A DNA stretch of 64,000 nucleotides from Pantoea sp. CCBC3-3-1 (GTDB lineage: Bacteria > Pseudomonadota > Gammaproteobacteria > Enterobacterales > Enterobacteriaceae). Position 1 is the first letter of the stretch. Every line of letters starts with the position of its first letter. The DNA lies in contig NZ_CP034363.1 in NCBI RefSeq assembly GCF_007981265.1, positions 682,001 through 746,000 of the forward strand. The letters are read 5' to 3'. The position numbers and the translations under genes are program-made. Of this stretch, positions 35,899 to 45,617 are shown in pieces. The notes beneath the pieces were generated by a model that was not told the origin of the DNA, ran no database searches, and saw only the letters and a program-made list of their open reading frames with translations.

Positions 35899-37221
35899 AT
35901 GTTCCTGCCACAAGAAATTATCCGTAAAAAAAGGGATGGGCTGACGCTCACGGAAGAAGAGATCCGCTTTTTCATCAACGGTGTGCGCGACAATTCCGTG
36001 TCCGAAGGACAAATTGCCGCGCTGGCGATGACCATCTTTTTTCATGATATGACGCTGCCGGAGCGCGTGGCGCTGACCATGGCAATGCGCGACTCCGGTT
36101 CGGTGCTGAACTGGCAGGCGCTGGATCTCAGCGGGCCGGTGGTGGACAAACACTCTACCGGCGGCGTGGGCGACGTGACCTCGCTGATGCTGGGACCGAT
36201 GGTGGCTGCCTGCGGCGGCTTTGTGCCAATGATTTCCGGGCGCGGTCTGGGTCATACTGGCGGCACGCTGGACAAGCTGGAAGCGATCCCTGGCTTTGAT
36301 ATCTTCCCCGACGACCAGGCGTTTCGCCGTATCATCAAAGAGGTTGGCGTGGCGATTATTGGCCAGACCAACTCGCTGGCTCCGGCCGACAAGCGTTTTT
36401 ACGCCACGCGTGATATTACCGCGACGGTCGACTCTATTCCGCTAATCACTGCCTCAATTTTGGCGAAAAAGCTGGCCGAAGGGCTGGATGCGCTGGTGAT
36501 GGATGTGAAGGTCGGCTCGGGCGCGTTTATGCCAACTTTTGAGAAATCTGAGCAGCTGGCGCAGGCGATCGTCGGCGTGGCAAACGGAGCAGGATGCAAA
36601 ACGACAGCTTTGCTGACCGATATGAATCAGGTGCTGGCTTCCAGCGCCGGTAACGCGCTGGAAGTGCGTGAAGCGGTACGCTTCCTGACCGGTGAATACC
36701 GCAATCCGCGCCTGCTGGAAGTGACGATGGCACTGAGCGCCGAGATGCTGGTTTCCGGTGGGCTGGCGGTGGATAACAGCGATGCTGTCAACAAGCTTCA
36801 GGCGGTGCTGGATAACGGCCGCGCGGCGGAAGTATTCGCCCGCATGGTGAAGGCGCAAAAAGGCCCGGCGGACTTTATTGAACGGCTGGACAGCTATCTG
36901 CCCGCGCCGATGCTCAGTAAAGCGGTTTACGCTGACAAGCCCGGCTTTATCAGCGCAATGGATACGCGGGCGCTGGGTATGGCGATTGTGACAATGGGCG
37001 GCGGTCGTCGTCGCGCCAGTGACGGCATCGACTACAGTGTCGGCTTTAGTGAGATGGCGCAGCTGGGGGATTATGCAGATAACCAGCGTCCGCTGGCGGT
37101 CATCCATGCTGCCAGCGAGGCGAGCTGGCAGGAAGCGGCCACGGCAGTAAAACAGGCCATATCCCTCAGCGACAGCACGCCGGCAAAGACACCAGTTATC
37201 TGTCGCAGAATCACCGGATAA
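35899..37221 (+). CDS. deoA: Thymidine phosphorylase
   Basis: DeoA splits thymidine with phosphate into thymine and deoxyribose 1-phosphate. The 440-residue protein has the family length and the glycine-rich phosphate-binding KHSTGGVGD from Lys84, [16 protein letters not shown], and [21 protein letters not shown] sits before the ATG. It is the second gene of the deo operon, 127 bases after deoC. Confidence 0.97.
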   Translation: MFLPQEIIRKKRDGLTLTEEEIRFFINGVRDNSVSEGQIAALAMTIFFHDMTLPERVALTMAMRDSGSVLNWQALDLSGPVVDKHSTGGVGDVTSLMLGPMVAACGGFVPMISGRGLGHTGGTLDKLEAIPGFDIFPDDQAFRRIIKEVGVAIIGQTNSLAPADKRFYATRDITATVDSIPLITASILAKKLAEGLDALVMDVKVGSGAFMPTFEKSEQLAQAIVGVANGAGCKTTALLTDMNQVLASSAGNALEVREAVRFLTGEYRNPRLLEVTMALSAEMLVSGGLAVDNSDAVNKLQAVLDNGRAAEVFARMVKAQKGPADFIERLDSYLPAPMLSKAVYADKPGFISAMDTRALGMAIVTMGGGRRRASDGIDYSVGFSEMAQLGDYADNQRPLAVIHAASEASWQEAATAVKQAISLSDSTPAKTPVICRRITG

Positions 37222-37279
37222 CCGTCATACTACTCTGATCGATAAAATTTTAGCGCGTCGTAAGACGCAGGAGACCACG

Positions 37280-38503
37280 ATGAAACGTGCATTTATTATG
37301 GTGCTCGATTCCTTCGGAATTGGGTCCAGTAAAGACGCTGACAAGTTTGGTGATGAAGGCTCCGATACGCTGGGACATATTGCTGAAGCTTGTTATAAGG
37401 GCGAAGCGGACGTAGGGCGCAAAGGGCCGCTGCATCTGCCGAACCTGACCGCTTTAGGGTTAGGCAAAGCGGCAGAAGAATCCACCGGCAGGTTCCCGCT
37501 GGGGCTGGATAAAGACGCGCAGATTATCGGCGCTTACGCTTATGCCAGCGAACTCTCATCCGGGAAAGATACGCCGTCAGGCCACTGGGAAATCGCCGGT
37601 GTTCCGGTGCTGTTCGACTGGGGTTACTTTACCGAGAAAGAAAACAGCTTCCCGCAGGCGCTGCTGGATGAGCTGGTGGAAAAGGCCGGTTTACCGGGCT
37701 ATCTCGGCAACTGTCACTCTTCCGGCACGGTGATCCTTGACCAGTTGGGCGAGGAACATATGAAAACCGGCAAGCCGATTTTCTACACCTCTGCTGACTC
37801 CGTATTCCAGATCGCCTGTCATGAAGAGACGTTTGGCCTCGAACGCCTTTATGCGCTGTGCGAAATCGCCCGTGAAGCACTGACTGAAGGCGGCTATAAC
37901 ATTGGCCGCGTGATTGCGCGTCCATTCGTGGGCGATAAAGCCGGGCATTTTGAGCGTACCGGCAACCGTCACGATCTGGCCGTTGAACCGCCGTCACCGA
38001 CCATTCTGAAAAAACTGGTTGATGAGCAGAAGGGTGAAGTGATCTCCGTTGGCAAAATCGCCGATATCTATGCTCACGTTGGCATTACGAAAAAAGTGAA
38101 GGCGACCGGACTGGACGCGCTGTTTGACGCCACGATTGAAGAGATGAAAATCGCGCCGGATAACAGCATCGTTTTCACTAACTTCGTCGATTTTGACTCC
38201 ACCTGGGGGCACCGTCGCGATGTGCCGGGCTACGCGGGCGGTCTGGAACTGTTTGACCGTCGCCTGCCGCAGCTGATGGCGCTGGTGAAGGAGGGCGATA
38301 TCCTGATCCTGACCGCCGACCACGGCTGCGACCCTACCTGGAAAGGCACGGAGCACACCCGTGAGCATATTCCGGTGCTGATCTACGGCCCGGGCGTTAC
38401 GCCAGGCTCGCTGGGATATCGTGACACTTTTGCCGATATCGGTCAGACTATTGCAAACTATTTTGGCCTGACCCCCATGGAATATGGCAAAAGCATGCTG
38501 TAA
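37280..38503 (+). CDS. deoB: Phosphopentomutase
   Basis: DeoB interconverts (deoxy)ribose 1-phosphate and 5-phosphate, linking the phosphorylases to DeoC. The 407-residue protein is an alkaline phosphatase-superfamily enzyme with two-metal motifs: MVLDSFGIG at the N-terminus, DTPSGHWE with the phosphorylated Thr region, [16 protein letters not shown] and [28 protein letters not shown] precedes the ATG. The start and length match E. coli DeoB. Confidence 0.97.
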   Translation: MKRAFIMVLDSFGIGSSKDADKFGDEGSDTLGHIAEACYKGEADVGRKGPLHLPNLTALGLGKAAEESTGRFPLGLDKDAQIIGAYAYASELSSGKDTPSGHWEIAGVPVLFDWGYFTEKENSFPQALLDELVEKAGLPGYLGNCHSSGTVILDQLGEEHMKTGKPIFYTSADSVFQIACHEETFGLERLYALCEIAREALTEGGYNIGRVIARPFVGDKAGHFERTGNRHDLAVEPPSPTILKKLVDEQKGEVISVGKIADIYAHVGITKKVKATGLDALFDATIEEMKIAPDNSIVFTNFVDFDSTWGHRRDVPGYAGGLELFDRRLPQLMALVKEGDILILTADHGCDPTWKGTEHTREHIPVLIYGPGVTPGSLGYRDTFADIGQTIANYFGLTPMEYGKSML

Positions 38504-38520
38504 TCAGCGAAACGTAACAT

Positions 38521-38540
38521 ACCGGCGCGTCGACGCCGGT
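38521..38540 (+). other. Hairpin between deoB and deoD
   Basis: ACCGGCG pairs with CGCCGGT around CGTCGA. It lies within the operon with no T-run, so it probably shapes mRNA processing or stability rather than termination. Confidence 0.55.
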
Positions 38541-38562
38541 CAGAATAAGATAAGGAAAAAAG

Positions 38563-39282
38563 ATGGCAACCCCTCATATTAACGCTGAAATGGGTGATTT
38601 CGCTGACGTTGTGCTGATGCCGGGCGATCCGCTACGCGCTAAACATATCGCAGAAACGTTTTTGCAGGATGCGGTAGAAGTGAACAACGTGCGCGGCATG
38701 TTGGGCTATACCGGCACTTATAAAGGCCGCAAGATTTCCGTCATGGGCCACGGTATGGGCATTCCTTCCTGCTCAATCTACGCTAAAGAACTGATCACTG
38801 AATTTGGCGTGAAAAAAATCATTCGTGTGGGTTCCTGCGGTGCCGTGCGCGAGGACGTGAAGCTGCGTGACATCGTGATTGGCATGGGTGCCAGCACCGA
38901 TTCCAAAGTAAACCGTATGCGCTTCAAGGATCACGACTTTGCGGCAATCGCCGACTTCGAGATGGTGCGTAACGCAGTAGACGCGGCTAAAAACCTTGGC
39001 GTTGATGCGCGCGTTGGCAATATCTTCTCTGCGGATCTGTTCTACACGCCGGATCCACAGATGTTCGACGTAATGGAAAAATACGGCATTCTGGGCGTGG
39101 AAATGGAAGCGGCTGGAATTTACGGCGTGGCGGCAGAGTTTGGCGCAAAAGCGCTGGCAATCTGCACCGTGTCTGACCATATCCGTACTCACGAGCAGAC
39201 CACGGCGGCAGAACGTCAGACCACGTTCAACGAGATGATCGAAATCGCGCTGGAATCTGTACTGCTGGGCGACAAAGCCTGA
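38563..39282 (+). CDS. deoD: Purine nucleoside phosphorylase
   Basis: DeoD cleaves purine (deoxy)nucleosides with phosphate. The 239 residues equal the E. coli length. [13 protein letters not shown] binds phosphate, IRVGSCGAV forms part of the nucleoside site, and VEMEAAG and CTVSDHI carry the ribose and base contacts. AAGGAAAAAAG precedes the ATG. It ends the deo operon; a stem at 39298-39324 follows. Confidence 0.97.
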   Translation: MATPHINAEMGDFADVVLMPGDPLRAKHIAETFLQDAVEVNNVRGMLGYTGTYKGRKISVMGHGMGIPSCSIYAKELITEFGVKKIIRVGSCGAVREDVKLRDIVIGMGASTDSKVNRMRFKDHDFAAIADFEMVRNAVDAAKNLGVDARVGNIFSADLFYTPDPQMFDVMEKYGILGVEMEAAGIYGVAAEFGAKALAICTVSDHIRTHEQTTAAERQTTFNEMIEIALESVLLGDKA

Positions 39283-39297
39283 TTTAATCGTACTCTC

Positions 39298-39324
39298 AAC
39301 GCTGGCCGCTCCCTGGTCAGCGTT
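39298..39324 (+). terminator. Likely terminator of the deo operon
   Basis: AACGCTGGCC pairs with GGTCAGCGTT (one G-U) around seven bases, followed by TTCCCCTT. The tail is T-poor, so strength is uncertain. Confidence 0.6.
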
Positions 39325-39436
39325 TCCCCTTCAGTATCTATTCACAACCACCTTAGGTTTTACAAAACTTTCCTTTTTTCTTATTAAGTTAAGTGATAAT
39401 TATCTATTCACGAATCTATTCAAGAATCTATTCACT

Positions 39437-39610
39437 ATGGCTGAAATTAGCGCCCTACTTTTGCAAGGTCCGCTCGATGCGGCAACGCTAATGGCCCGGA
39501 TCGGTATTAGCCAGGCGACGCTGTCACGCCTGATTTCCGCCGATCCTCAGATTATTAAATATGGCCGTGCACGGGCAACACGCTACGCTTTACTACGTCC
39601 ATTAAGGCAG
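39437..39610 (+). pseudogene. yjjJ: Truncated yjjJ (HipA-like toxin HipH), N-terminal HTH only
   Basis: The first 55 or so codons (MAEISALLLQGPLDAATLMARIGISQATLSRLIS...KYGRARATRYALLRP) match the winged-helix start of YjjJ/HipH, an orphan HipA-family toxin of more than 400 residues in E. coli. After about 39607 the homology ends, and the open frame (to 39784) merely runs antisense over the 3' end of smp. The HipA kinase core and the neighbouring lplA gene of E. coli are gone. Position between deoD and smp matches the E. coli location, so this is a deletion remnant. It could still make a small DNA-binding protein. Confidence 0.75.
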
Positions 39611-39674
39611 GAAAGCAAGGTAACGGTGAGTCTTTCTCAATCAGGTAATGATGCCGTCATCCGGCATCATCATT

Positions 39675-40334
39675 TCAGGATTTCTCTTTCACCGAAGGCT
39701 CGTCGCTCTCTTCGTCTTCTTTCACGGGATTATTGGCGGTCAGCAGGAATGGCGACTGCTGCCAGCGAGTGCGGCGGTCTCTGAGCAGCGTTCGGGTCAG
39801 GATAATCCCAATCGCCAACGCCAGCAGCATCATCAGACGCAGAATGTTGGTGGTGTTATCCACCTGTTTAGCTTCCGTGACCAGCACGTGCGTATCCAGC
39901 GTGACGCGCAGGAAGCCGCGTGGCCCGTCCGGGCTGTCCAGCGACTGCACCAGCTGATGGTTAAAGTAGCTGCCGGCCCGCTGGCCATCCAGCGCCAGCC
40001 TGTCGCGCACGTTAATCGTTTCACCGCTATGCGCCAGCAGCGCTCCGGCATCGTCATAGACTGAAGCGTCCAGAATACGGCTCTCGCGGGTCAGCTGCGT
40101 CAGGATATCGACAATTTTCTGATGGTTATCATCACTGTTCTCCATCAGCGGCGACAGGCTGAATGCTACCTGCCGCGTTAACGTGCGGGCCAGCTCCTCA
40201 ACCTGTTCGGAACGCGCCATTTGCCGCCCAAGGCTAAACCATGAGGCACCCTGCATTAGCACGACCAGCAGCGTCAGGCAGATCAGTACGATCGCGGTAC
40301 GATGCAGGCGAAATTTCAGTTTGGCTTTGGCCAT
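39675..40334 (-). CDS. smp: Membrane protein Smp (YtjB)
   Basis: The 219-residue protein matches E. coli YtjB/Smp: KLKFRLHRTAIVLICLTLLVVLMQGASWFSLG with a first membrane helix (about 15-35), a periplasmic part with ELARTLTRQV and SRILDASVYDDAGALLAHSGE, and a second helix (NTTNILRLMMLLALAIGIILTR). The cytoplasmic tail ends in Glu/Lys-rich residues. The role is unknown. Two adjacent ATG codons exist (40337 and 40334); the second gives the MAKAKLKF start closest to E. coli. It is divergent from serB, with the shared promoter region at 40338-40449. Confidence 0.93.
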   Translation of the reverse strand: MAKAKLKFRLHRTAIVLICLTLLVVLMQGASWFSLGRQMARSEQVEELARTLTRQVAFSLSPLMENSDDNHQKIVDILTQLTRESRILDASVYDDAGALLAHSGETINVRDRLALDGQRAGSYFNHQLVQSLDSPDGPRGFLRVTLDTHVLVTEAKQVDNTTNILRLMMLLALAIGIILTRTLLRDRRTRWQQSPFLLTANNPVKEDEESDEPSVKEKS

Positions 40335-40449
40335 CATTACCCTTTAAAAATATCTACAAAACGCAGAGCGGCCCAAAGCTTTATGTTGCCAGAAGCGGGC
40401 CTGTCAGGGTAGCCTCTTGCGTGGTTAATATGTCCCTACAGGAGCTATA

Positions 40450-41427
40450 ATGCCAAATAGTCTGACCTGGTGCGACCTGCCTTCCGATGTCTCTCTCTGG
40501 CCGGGTTTACCTCTCTCTCTGAGTGGCGATGAAGTGATGCCGCTGGACTACCATGCGGGCCGAACGGGTTGGCTTCTGTATGGACGGAAGCTGGATAAAG
40601 ATTGCCTGACGGCGCTACAGCATAAGCTGGGCGCGGCAATGGTCATCGTCAGCGCCTGGCGCGTGGAAGATTATCAGGTGATTCGTCTGGCGGGTTCCCT
40701 GACGCCGCGCGCGTTAAAGCTGGCGCATGAAGCCGGACTGGATGTTGCGCCGCTGGGCCGTATTCCGCATCTGAAAACGCCAGGCCTGCTGGTGATGGAT
40801 ATGGATTCCACCGCCATTGAAATCGAATGTATAGATGAAATCGCCAAACTGGCCGGCAGCGGCGAGCTGGTGGCTGAAGTGACCGAGCGTGCGATGCGCG
40901 GCGAGCTTGATTTTACCGCCAGCCTGCGCCAGCGCGTAGCTACACTTAAAGATGCCGATGCCAATATTCTCAGGCAGGTGCGCGATGAGCTGCCGCTGAT
41001 GCCAGGCCTCACTTCGCTGGTGCAGAAGCTGCATGCGATGGGCTGGCATGTCGCGATTGCTTCTGGTGGTTTCACCTACTTTGCCGAGTACCTGCGCGAT
41101 ACATTGCATTTATCAGCAATTGTCGCCAATACGCTGGAAATCCGCGACGGCAAACTGACGGGCGAAGTGACAGGCGATATCGTCGATGCGCAATATAAAG
41201 CGGACACGCTTAAGGCGCTGGCGACGCGATTTGAAATTCCACCTGAACAGACTGTCGCTATCGGCGACGGCGCCAACGATTTGCTGATGATTGGCGCTTC
41301 CGCGCTGGGCATTGCTTATCACGCCAAGCCGAAAGTGAATGAAAAAACTGAAGTGACGATCCGTCATGCCGACCTGATGGGGGTGTTCTGCATCCTCAGC
41401 GGCAGTCTGATCAATGATGAGCGTTAA
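40450..41427 (+). CDS. serB: Phosphoserine phosphatase
   Basis: SerB removes phosphate from O-phosphoserine, the last step of serine biosynthesis. The 325-residue protein has an N-terminal regulatory part and a HAD phosphatase domain with MDMDSTAIEIECIDEIA (nucleophile Asp117, acid Asp119), SGGFTYFAEYL and IGDGANDLLMI. AGGAGCTATA precedes the ATG. The gene lies nine bases before radA and is cotranscribed with it as in E. coli. Confidence 0.97.
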   Translation: MPNSLTWCDLPSDVSLWPGLPLSLSGDEVMPLDYHAGRTGWLLYGRKLDKDCLTALQHKLGAAMVIVSAWRVEDYQVIRLAGSLTPRALKLAHEAGLDVAPLGRIPHLKTPGLLVMDMDSTAIEIECIDEIAKLAGSGELVAEVTERAMRGELDFTASLRQRVATLKDADANILRQVRDELPLMPGLTSLVQKLHAMGWHVAIASGGFTYFAEYLRDTLHLSAIVANTLEIRDGKLTGEVTGDIVDAQYKADTLKALATRFEIPPEQTVAIGDGANDLLMIGASALGIAYHAKPKVNEKTEVTIRHADLMGVFCILSGSLINDER

Positions 41428-41436
41428 GAGGTCAAT

Positions 41437-42822
41437 TTGGCTAAAGCGGTAAAACGTGCCTTTGTTTGTAACGAATGTGGCGCAGACTACCCACGCTGGC
41501 AGGGACAATGCAGTGCCTGTCACGCCTGGAATACCATTACCGAAGTGCGTCTGGCGGCGTCGCCGACGGTCGCCCGCAACGAGCGGCTCTCGGGCTATGC
41601 GGGCAGCAGTTCTGGCCCCAGCCGCGTACAGAAGCTGTCGGAAATCAGCCTGGAAGCGCTGCCGCGTTTCAGCACCGGCTTCAAAGAGTTTGACCGCGTG
41701 CTGGGCGGCGGCGTGGTGCCGGGCAGTGCAATCCTGATCGGCGGCAGTCCGGGGGCAGGGAAAAGTACGCTGTTGCTGCAAACTCTCTGCAAGCTTGCTC
41801 AAGGCATGAATACCCTTTACGTCACCGGCGAAGAATCCCTTCAGCAGGTGGCGATGCGCGCGCATCGTCTTGGCCTGCCTACGGAAAACCTCAATATGCT
41901 TTCGGAAACCAGCATCGAGCAGATCTGTCTGATCGCCGAGCAGGAACAGCCAAAGCTGATGGTAATCGACTCCATCCAGGTCATGCACATGGCAGACATC
42001 CAGTCTTCGCCAGGCAGCGTGGCGCAGGTGCGTGAAACCGCCGCTTATCTGACGCGTTTCGCCAAAACTCGCGGCGTGGCGATCGTGATGGTGGGGCACG
42101 TGACTAAAGATGGTTCGCTGGCCGGGCCTAAAGTGCTGGAACACTGTATCGACTGTTCGGTGCTGCTGGATGGTGATGCCGATTCACGGTTCCGTACGCT
42201 GCGCAGCCATAAAAACCGTTTTGGTGCGGTCAACGAGCTGGGCGTGTTTGCCATGACCGAACAGGGTCTGCGCGAGGTCAGCAATCCTTCCGCTATTTTC
42301 CTCAGCCGGGGTGATGAAATTACCTCTGGCAGTTCCGTTATGGTGCTGTGGGAAGGCACGCGGCCGCTGCTGGTAGAAATACAGGCGCTGGTGGATCACT
42401 CGATGATGGGCAATCCACGGCGCGTGGCCGTAGGGCTGGAGCAGAACCGTTTGGCGATCCTGCTGGCCGTGCTGCACCGGCATGGCGGTTTGCAGATGGC
42501 CGATCAGGATGTGTTCGTTAACGTGGTAGGCGGTGTAAAAGTGACCGAAACCAGTGCCGATCTGGCGCTGATGCTGTCGATGGTTTCCAGCCTGCGCGAT
42601 CGACCTTTGCCGCAGGATCTGGTGGTCTTTGGCGAAGTCGGGCTGGCTGGAGAAATCCGTCCGGTGCCAAGCGGCCAGGAACGAATTTCTGAAGCGGCGA
42701 AGCACGGTTTCCGACGGGCGATTGTGCCTGCCGCGAACGTGCCGAAAAAAGTGCCGGAAAACATGAAAGTTTACGGCGTGAAAAAGCTGGCCGACGCGCT
42801 GGCGATTCTGGACGATCTCTGA
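41437..42822 (+). CDS. radA: DNA repair/recombination ATPase RadA (Sms)
   Basis: RadA helps branch migration during recombination. The 461-residue protein has the N-terminal zinc finger CNECGADYPRWQGQCSAC, Walker A GGSPGAGKST, the RadA-specific KNRFG motif, and a Lon-like C-terminal domain. It starts at TTG 41437 (LAKAVKRAFVCNEC), the same codon position as in E. coli, with AAGAGG upstream. It is nine bases after serB and followed by nadR. Confidence 0.97.
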   Translation: MAKAVKRAFVCNECGADYPRWQGQCSACHAWNTITEVRLAASPTVARNERLSGYAGSSSGPSRVQKLSEISLEALPRFSTGFKEFDRVLGGGVVPGSAILIGGSPGAGKSTLLLQTLCKLAQGMNTLYVTGEESLQQVAMRAHRLGLPTENLNMLSETSIEQICLIAEQEQPKLMVIDSIQVMHMADIQSSPGSVAQVRETAAYLTRFAKTRGVAIVMVGHVTKDGSLAGPKVLEHCIDCSVLLDGDADSRFRTLRSHKNRFGAVNELGVFAMTEQGLREVSNPSAIFLSRGDEITSGSSVMVLWEGTRPLLVEIQALVDHSMMGNPRRVAVGLEQNRLAILLAVLHRHGGLQMADQDVFVNVVGGVKVTETSADLALMLSMVSSLRDRPLPQDLVVFGEVGLAGEIRPVPSGQERISEAAKHGFRRAIVPAANVPKKVPENMKVYGVKKLADALAILDDL

Positions 42823-42920
42823 CCGCCTTCAGGCAGTTAACTTCTGTTGGGGCGGCATGTTCGCCCTGACCAGGCATTTTATCATCTGAAGGGTGCGCCC
42901 TTATATGCAGGAGGCATTTG

Positions 42921-44147
42921 ATGTCGTCTTTCGAATATCTGAAAACGGCTATCCGTCATCGGGGCTATACGTTGCAGCAGGTGGCGGAAGCCAGCGGGAT
43001 GACCAAGGGCTATCTCAGCCAGCTGCTGAATGCCAAGATTAAAAGCCCCAGCGCGCAAAAGCTGGAAGCGCTGCACCGCTATCTGGGACTCGAATTTCCC
43101 CGCCGTGAAAAAACCATTGGCGTGGTGTTTGGTAAATTCTATCCGCTGCATACCGGCCACATTTATCTGATCCAGCGCGCCTGTAGTCAGGTTGATGAGC
43201 TGCATATCATCATGGGCTACGACGATCCGCGCGATCGGCAGCTGTTTGAAGATAGTGCGATGTCGCAACAGCCTACGGTAAGCGACCGCCTGCGCTGGCT
43301 GCTGCAAACCTTCAAATATCAGAAAAATATCCGTATTCACTCGTTCAATGAAGAAGGAATGGAGCCTTATCCGCACGGCTGGGATATCTGGAGTCGCGGC
43401 ATCAACGACTTTATGGAAAACCACGGCATCATTCCAAACCGGGTTTACACCAGCGAAGAACTGGATGCGCCGCAGTATCAGGAACATCTGGGCATTGAAG
43501 CGGTGCTGATCGATCCCAGGCGATCTTTTATGAATATCAGCGGCGGGCAGATCCGCCAGGATCCGTTCCGCTACTGGGAATATATCCCAACGGAAGTGAA
43601 GCCTTTCTTTGTGCGTACGGTAGCCATCCTCGGCGGCGAATCCAGCGGAAAATCAACGCTGGTCAACAAGCTTGCCAACATCTTTAACACCACCAGCGCC
43701 TGGGAATTTGGTCGTGATTACGTCTTTTCTCATCTGGGCGGTGACGAGATGGCGCTGCAATATTCCGACTACGATAAAATTGCGCTCGGTCAGGCGCAGT
43801 ACATTGATTTCGCAATTAAATATGCGAACAAGGTCGCTTTTATCGATACCGATTTCGTCACCACGCAGGCGTTCTGCAAAAAGTATGAAGGGCGCGAACA
43901 TCCCTTTGTGCAGGCGCTGATTGACGAATACCGCTTCGATCTGGTGATCCTGGTGGAAAACAATGTGCCCTGGGTGGCAGATGGCCTGCGTAGCCTGGGC
44001 AGCTCGGTGGACCGTAAAGAGTTTCAGTCGCTGCTGGTTTCAATGCTGAAGGAAAACAATATCGAGTTTGTTCATGTCGAGCAGGATAATTATGACGAGC
44101 GCTTCCTGCGCTGCGTTGAGCTGGTCAAAGGGATGATGAGCGCGTAA
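42921..44147 (+). CDS. nadR: Trifunctional NAD regulator/NMN adenylyltransferase/ribosylnicotinamide kinase
   Basis: The 408-residue protein has an N-terminal HTH (LQQVAEASGMTKGYLSQLL), an NMN adenylyltransferase domain (GKFYPLHTGHIYLIQRA) and a C-terminal ribosylnicotinamide kinase with P-loop GGESSGKST. It represses NAD synthesis and transport genes and also makes NAD precursors. ATG 42921 (MSSFEYLK) has CAGGAGG six bases upstream and matches the E. coli start; the TTG one codon before is rejected. In E. coli ettA follows directly; here about 7.2 kb of other genes intervene. Confidence 0.96.
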   Translation: MSSFEYLKTAIRHRGYTLQQVAEASGMTKGYLSQLLNAKIKSPSAQKLEALHRYLGLEFPRREKTIGVVFGKFYPLHTGHIYLIQRACSQVDELHIIMGYDDPRDRQLFEDSAMSQQPTVSDRLRWLLQTFKYQKNIRIHSFNEEGMEPYPHGWDIWSRGINDFMENHGIIPNRVYTSEELDAPQYQEHLGIEAVLIDPRRSFMNISGGQIRQDPFRYWEYIPTEVKPFFVRTVAILGGESSGKSTLVNKLANIFNTTSAWEFGRDYVFSHLGGDEMALQYSDYDKIALGQAQYIDFAIKYANKVAFIDTDFVTTQAFCKKYEGREHPFVQALIDEYRFDLVILVENNVPWVADGLRSLGSSVDRKEFQSLLVSMLKENNIEFVHVEQDNYDERFLRCVELVKGMMSA

Positions 44148-44396
44148 CGGATATTCTGACAGGCTCATAAAAGAGGGAAATCGGGTCGGCGTATTCTATA
44201 TCGTCAGGCCAGTGGAACATTTAGCTGAAAGGTAAGTGCGGCGGTCGTAATACTGCCACGACCGCCTGCAAGAATAACGGATGCTACAGGCTAATTTTGC
44301 ATTACTCACATCCGGAGATCTCATCAGCAAATACCAGACCGATTATCTGCTTTGCCAGGTTCGGTCTTTATTGTAGCGCTTGTTAAGTTTGTTAAT
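44148..44396. other. Spacer after nadR with hairpin
   Basis: No gene is seen. GGCGGTCGT (44240-44248) and ACGACCGCC (44258-44266) form a perfect nine-pair stem about 90 bases after nadR. No T-run follows, so its role is uncertain; it may help stop nadR transcripts before the convergent immunity gene. Confidence 0.5.
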
Positions 44397-44699
44397 TCAT
44401 TCAAGAGAATGAATGACTTTTTCTCTGAGAAGCCTGAGAAAATCAGTCGGCGTTGTTCCCCATAGTTCGGGTGAAAAATCGAACCCGTAACGGGCTTCAA
44501 AGTCTTCCTCAAGATTGTCACACTCGCGGTAAAACTGATCGATATCCCCGATCAAACCGTGCCTGAATGCGTCCGGCGTTTCAGCAATCCAGGCATCAAT
44601 TTGTGCATCAACACTCTCACCGCTACCGAACATATCGTAATCTTGCCCAAAATAGACCGCAATTAAGCTGTCCAGTCCAAATGTATTGATATTTTTCAT
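44397..44699 (-). CDS. CdiI-like contact-dependent inhibition immunity protein
   Basis: The 100-residue acidic protein (FGQDYDMFGSGESVDAQIDAWIAETP...YREC...FEARYGFDFSPELWG) fits the CdiI_2-type immunity family. It starts four bases after the toxin-like gene upstream on the same strand. It should neutralise the RNase A-like domain encoded there, in the cytoplasm. No CdiB or full CdiA is in the window, so delivery of the toxin is not explained locally. Confidence 0.8.
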   Translation of the reverse strand: MKNINTFGLDSLIAVYFGQDYDMFGSGESVDAQIDAWIAETPDAFRHGLIGDIDQFYRECDNLEEDFEARYGFDFSPELWGTTPTDFLRLLREKVIHSLE

Positions 44700-44702
44700 A
44701 AA

Positions 44703-45536
44703 TTAAACCATTGGAAAAGCTGTAAGAATAAAATAGGGTTTCCCATGCCAGGATTCAAATTTCAGAATTATTCTGACTTGATAGCAGGCTTTAGCCTCTT
44801 TTTCCCCCCGGCTAACAGAGATGCCCGTTTGCTTTGCAAAATTCCTGTCAAAGACCATTTTTAGATTCTGCCCCGAAGGGACATTTTTTGTTAATACGGC
44901 AATCTGATTTTTGTTGTCTCGCAGGACTTTTGAAATAAGAGCTTCTGCATCCCGCATTGATTGGAAGCTACTCGACTGGGTGAGTCGTGGAGACGCCTTG
45001 AGTCTGGCCAGTAATTCTTCCGAAGTTTTACCGATATGTTTGTCAATTGTATGGCCGCCCGCTCTGCTGCCAGGAAGAGCTTCATGTGCAGACAATTTTA
45101 ACCGCCCACTTTGAATTGCAATAACTCGCTGAGCGCCGATAGCGAGAGAAAAGACGAGCGGAATTGCCAGATCGACCGTAAAACCGACTTTCATCGCAGC
45201 TTTCCTGTCTGCCCCCAGTGATTCGGCTAATGAAACGGCAGAATTATAAGTGTCGGTGTCTGTATTGCGACCTGTCCAGACCTGCCTGAGTGAAGCCTGT
45301 ACGGTATCAAGGCTGTGTGTTCCGACGATGACACATCCGGCTTTTGTGAGCATTGTAGGCTCGGGCGCAATACACATCGCTCCGGCACCGAACATTTCGA
45401 TAATGCCACCCGCCAGGCCCAGACCTCCATACAGACGATTGCTAAGGGTTTCTCCCTCGCTGACACTTTTATCTGATAGCAAGGCTGCAAGATGTACCGG
45501 GGAGAGAATAATTTTAATGCCGTCATTATTATCCAT
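44703..45536 (-). CDS. RNase A-like toxin with short N-terminal domain
   Basis: Of 277 residues, the C-terminal part (about 155-277) reads GGHTIDKHIGKTSEELLARL ... SSFQSMRDAEALI ... PYFILTAFP, the pattern of bacterial RNase A-like CdiA-CT domains; the GGH His and the TA(F/Y)P Thr are the expected catalytic residues, with Phe where Tyr is common. The N-terminal part has two Gly/Ala-rich hydrophobic stretches (GGLGLAGGIIEMFGAGAMC and VDLAIPLVFSLAIGA), as in stand-alone effectors or pre-toxin regions. No signal peptide is visible. The immunity gene follows. It may be a T6SS cargo effector or a displaced CDI tip; neither is proven. Confidence 0.82.
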   Translation of the reverse strand: MDNNDGIKIILSPVHLAALLSDKSVSEGETLSNRLYGGLGLAGGIIEMFGAGAMCIAPEPTMLTKAGCVIVGTHSLDTVQASLRQVWTGRNTDTDTYNSAVSLAESLGADRKAAMKVGFTVDLAIPLVFSLAIGAQRVIAIQSGRLKLSAHEALPGSRAGGHTIDKHIGKTSEELLARLKASPRLTQSSSFQSMRDAEALISKVLRDNKNQIAVLTKNVPSGQNLKMVFDRNFAKQTGISVSRGEKEAKACYQVRIILKFESWHGKPYFILTAFPMV

Positions 45537-45617
45537 TTAATCTAAAGCTCCTTTTATTAAAAATCATCGGGCAGTTCACTAAGCTGGCAGGCTCTCAGGC
45601 AGAGCCTGCCATCAATA

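Noticed and set aside
39611..39784. Extension of the yjjJ fragment to a 115-residue protein
   Set aside because: The part after 39610 has no yjjJ similarity and is antisense to the 3' end of smp.
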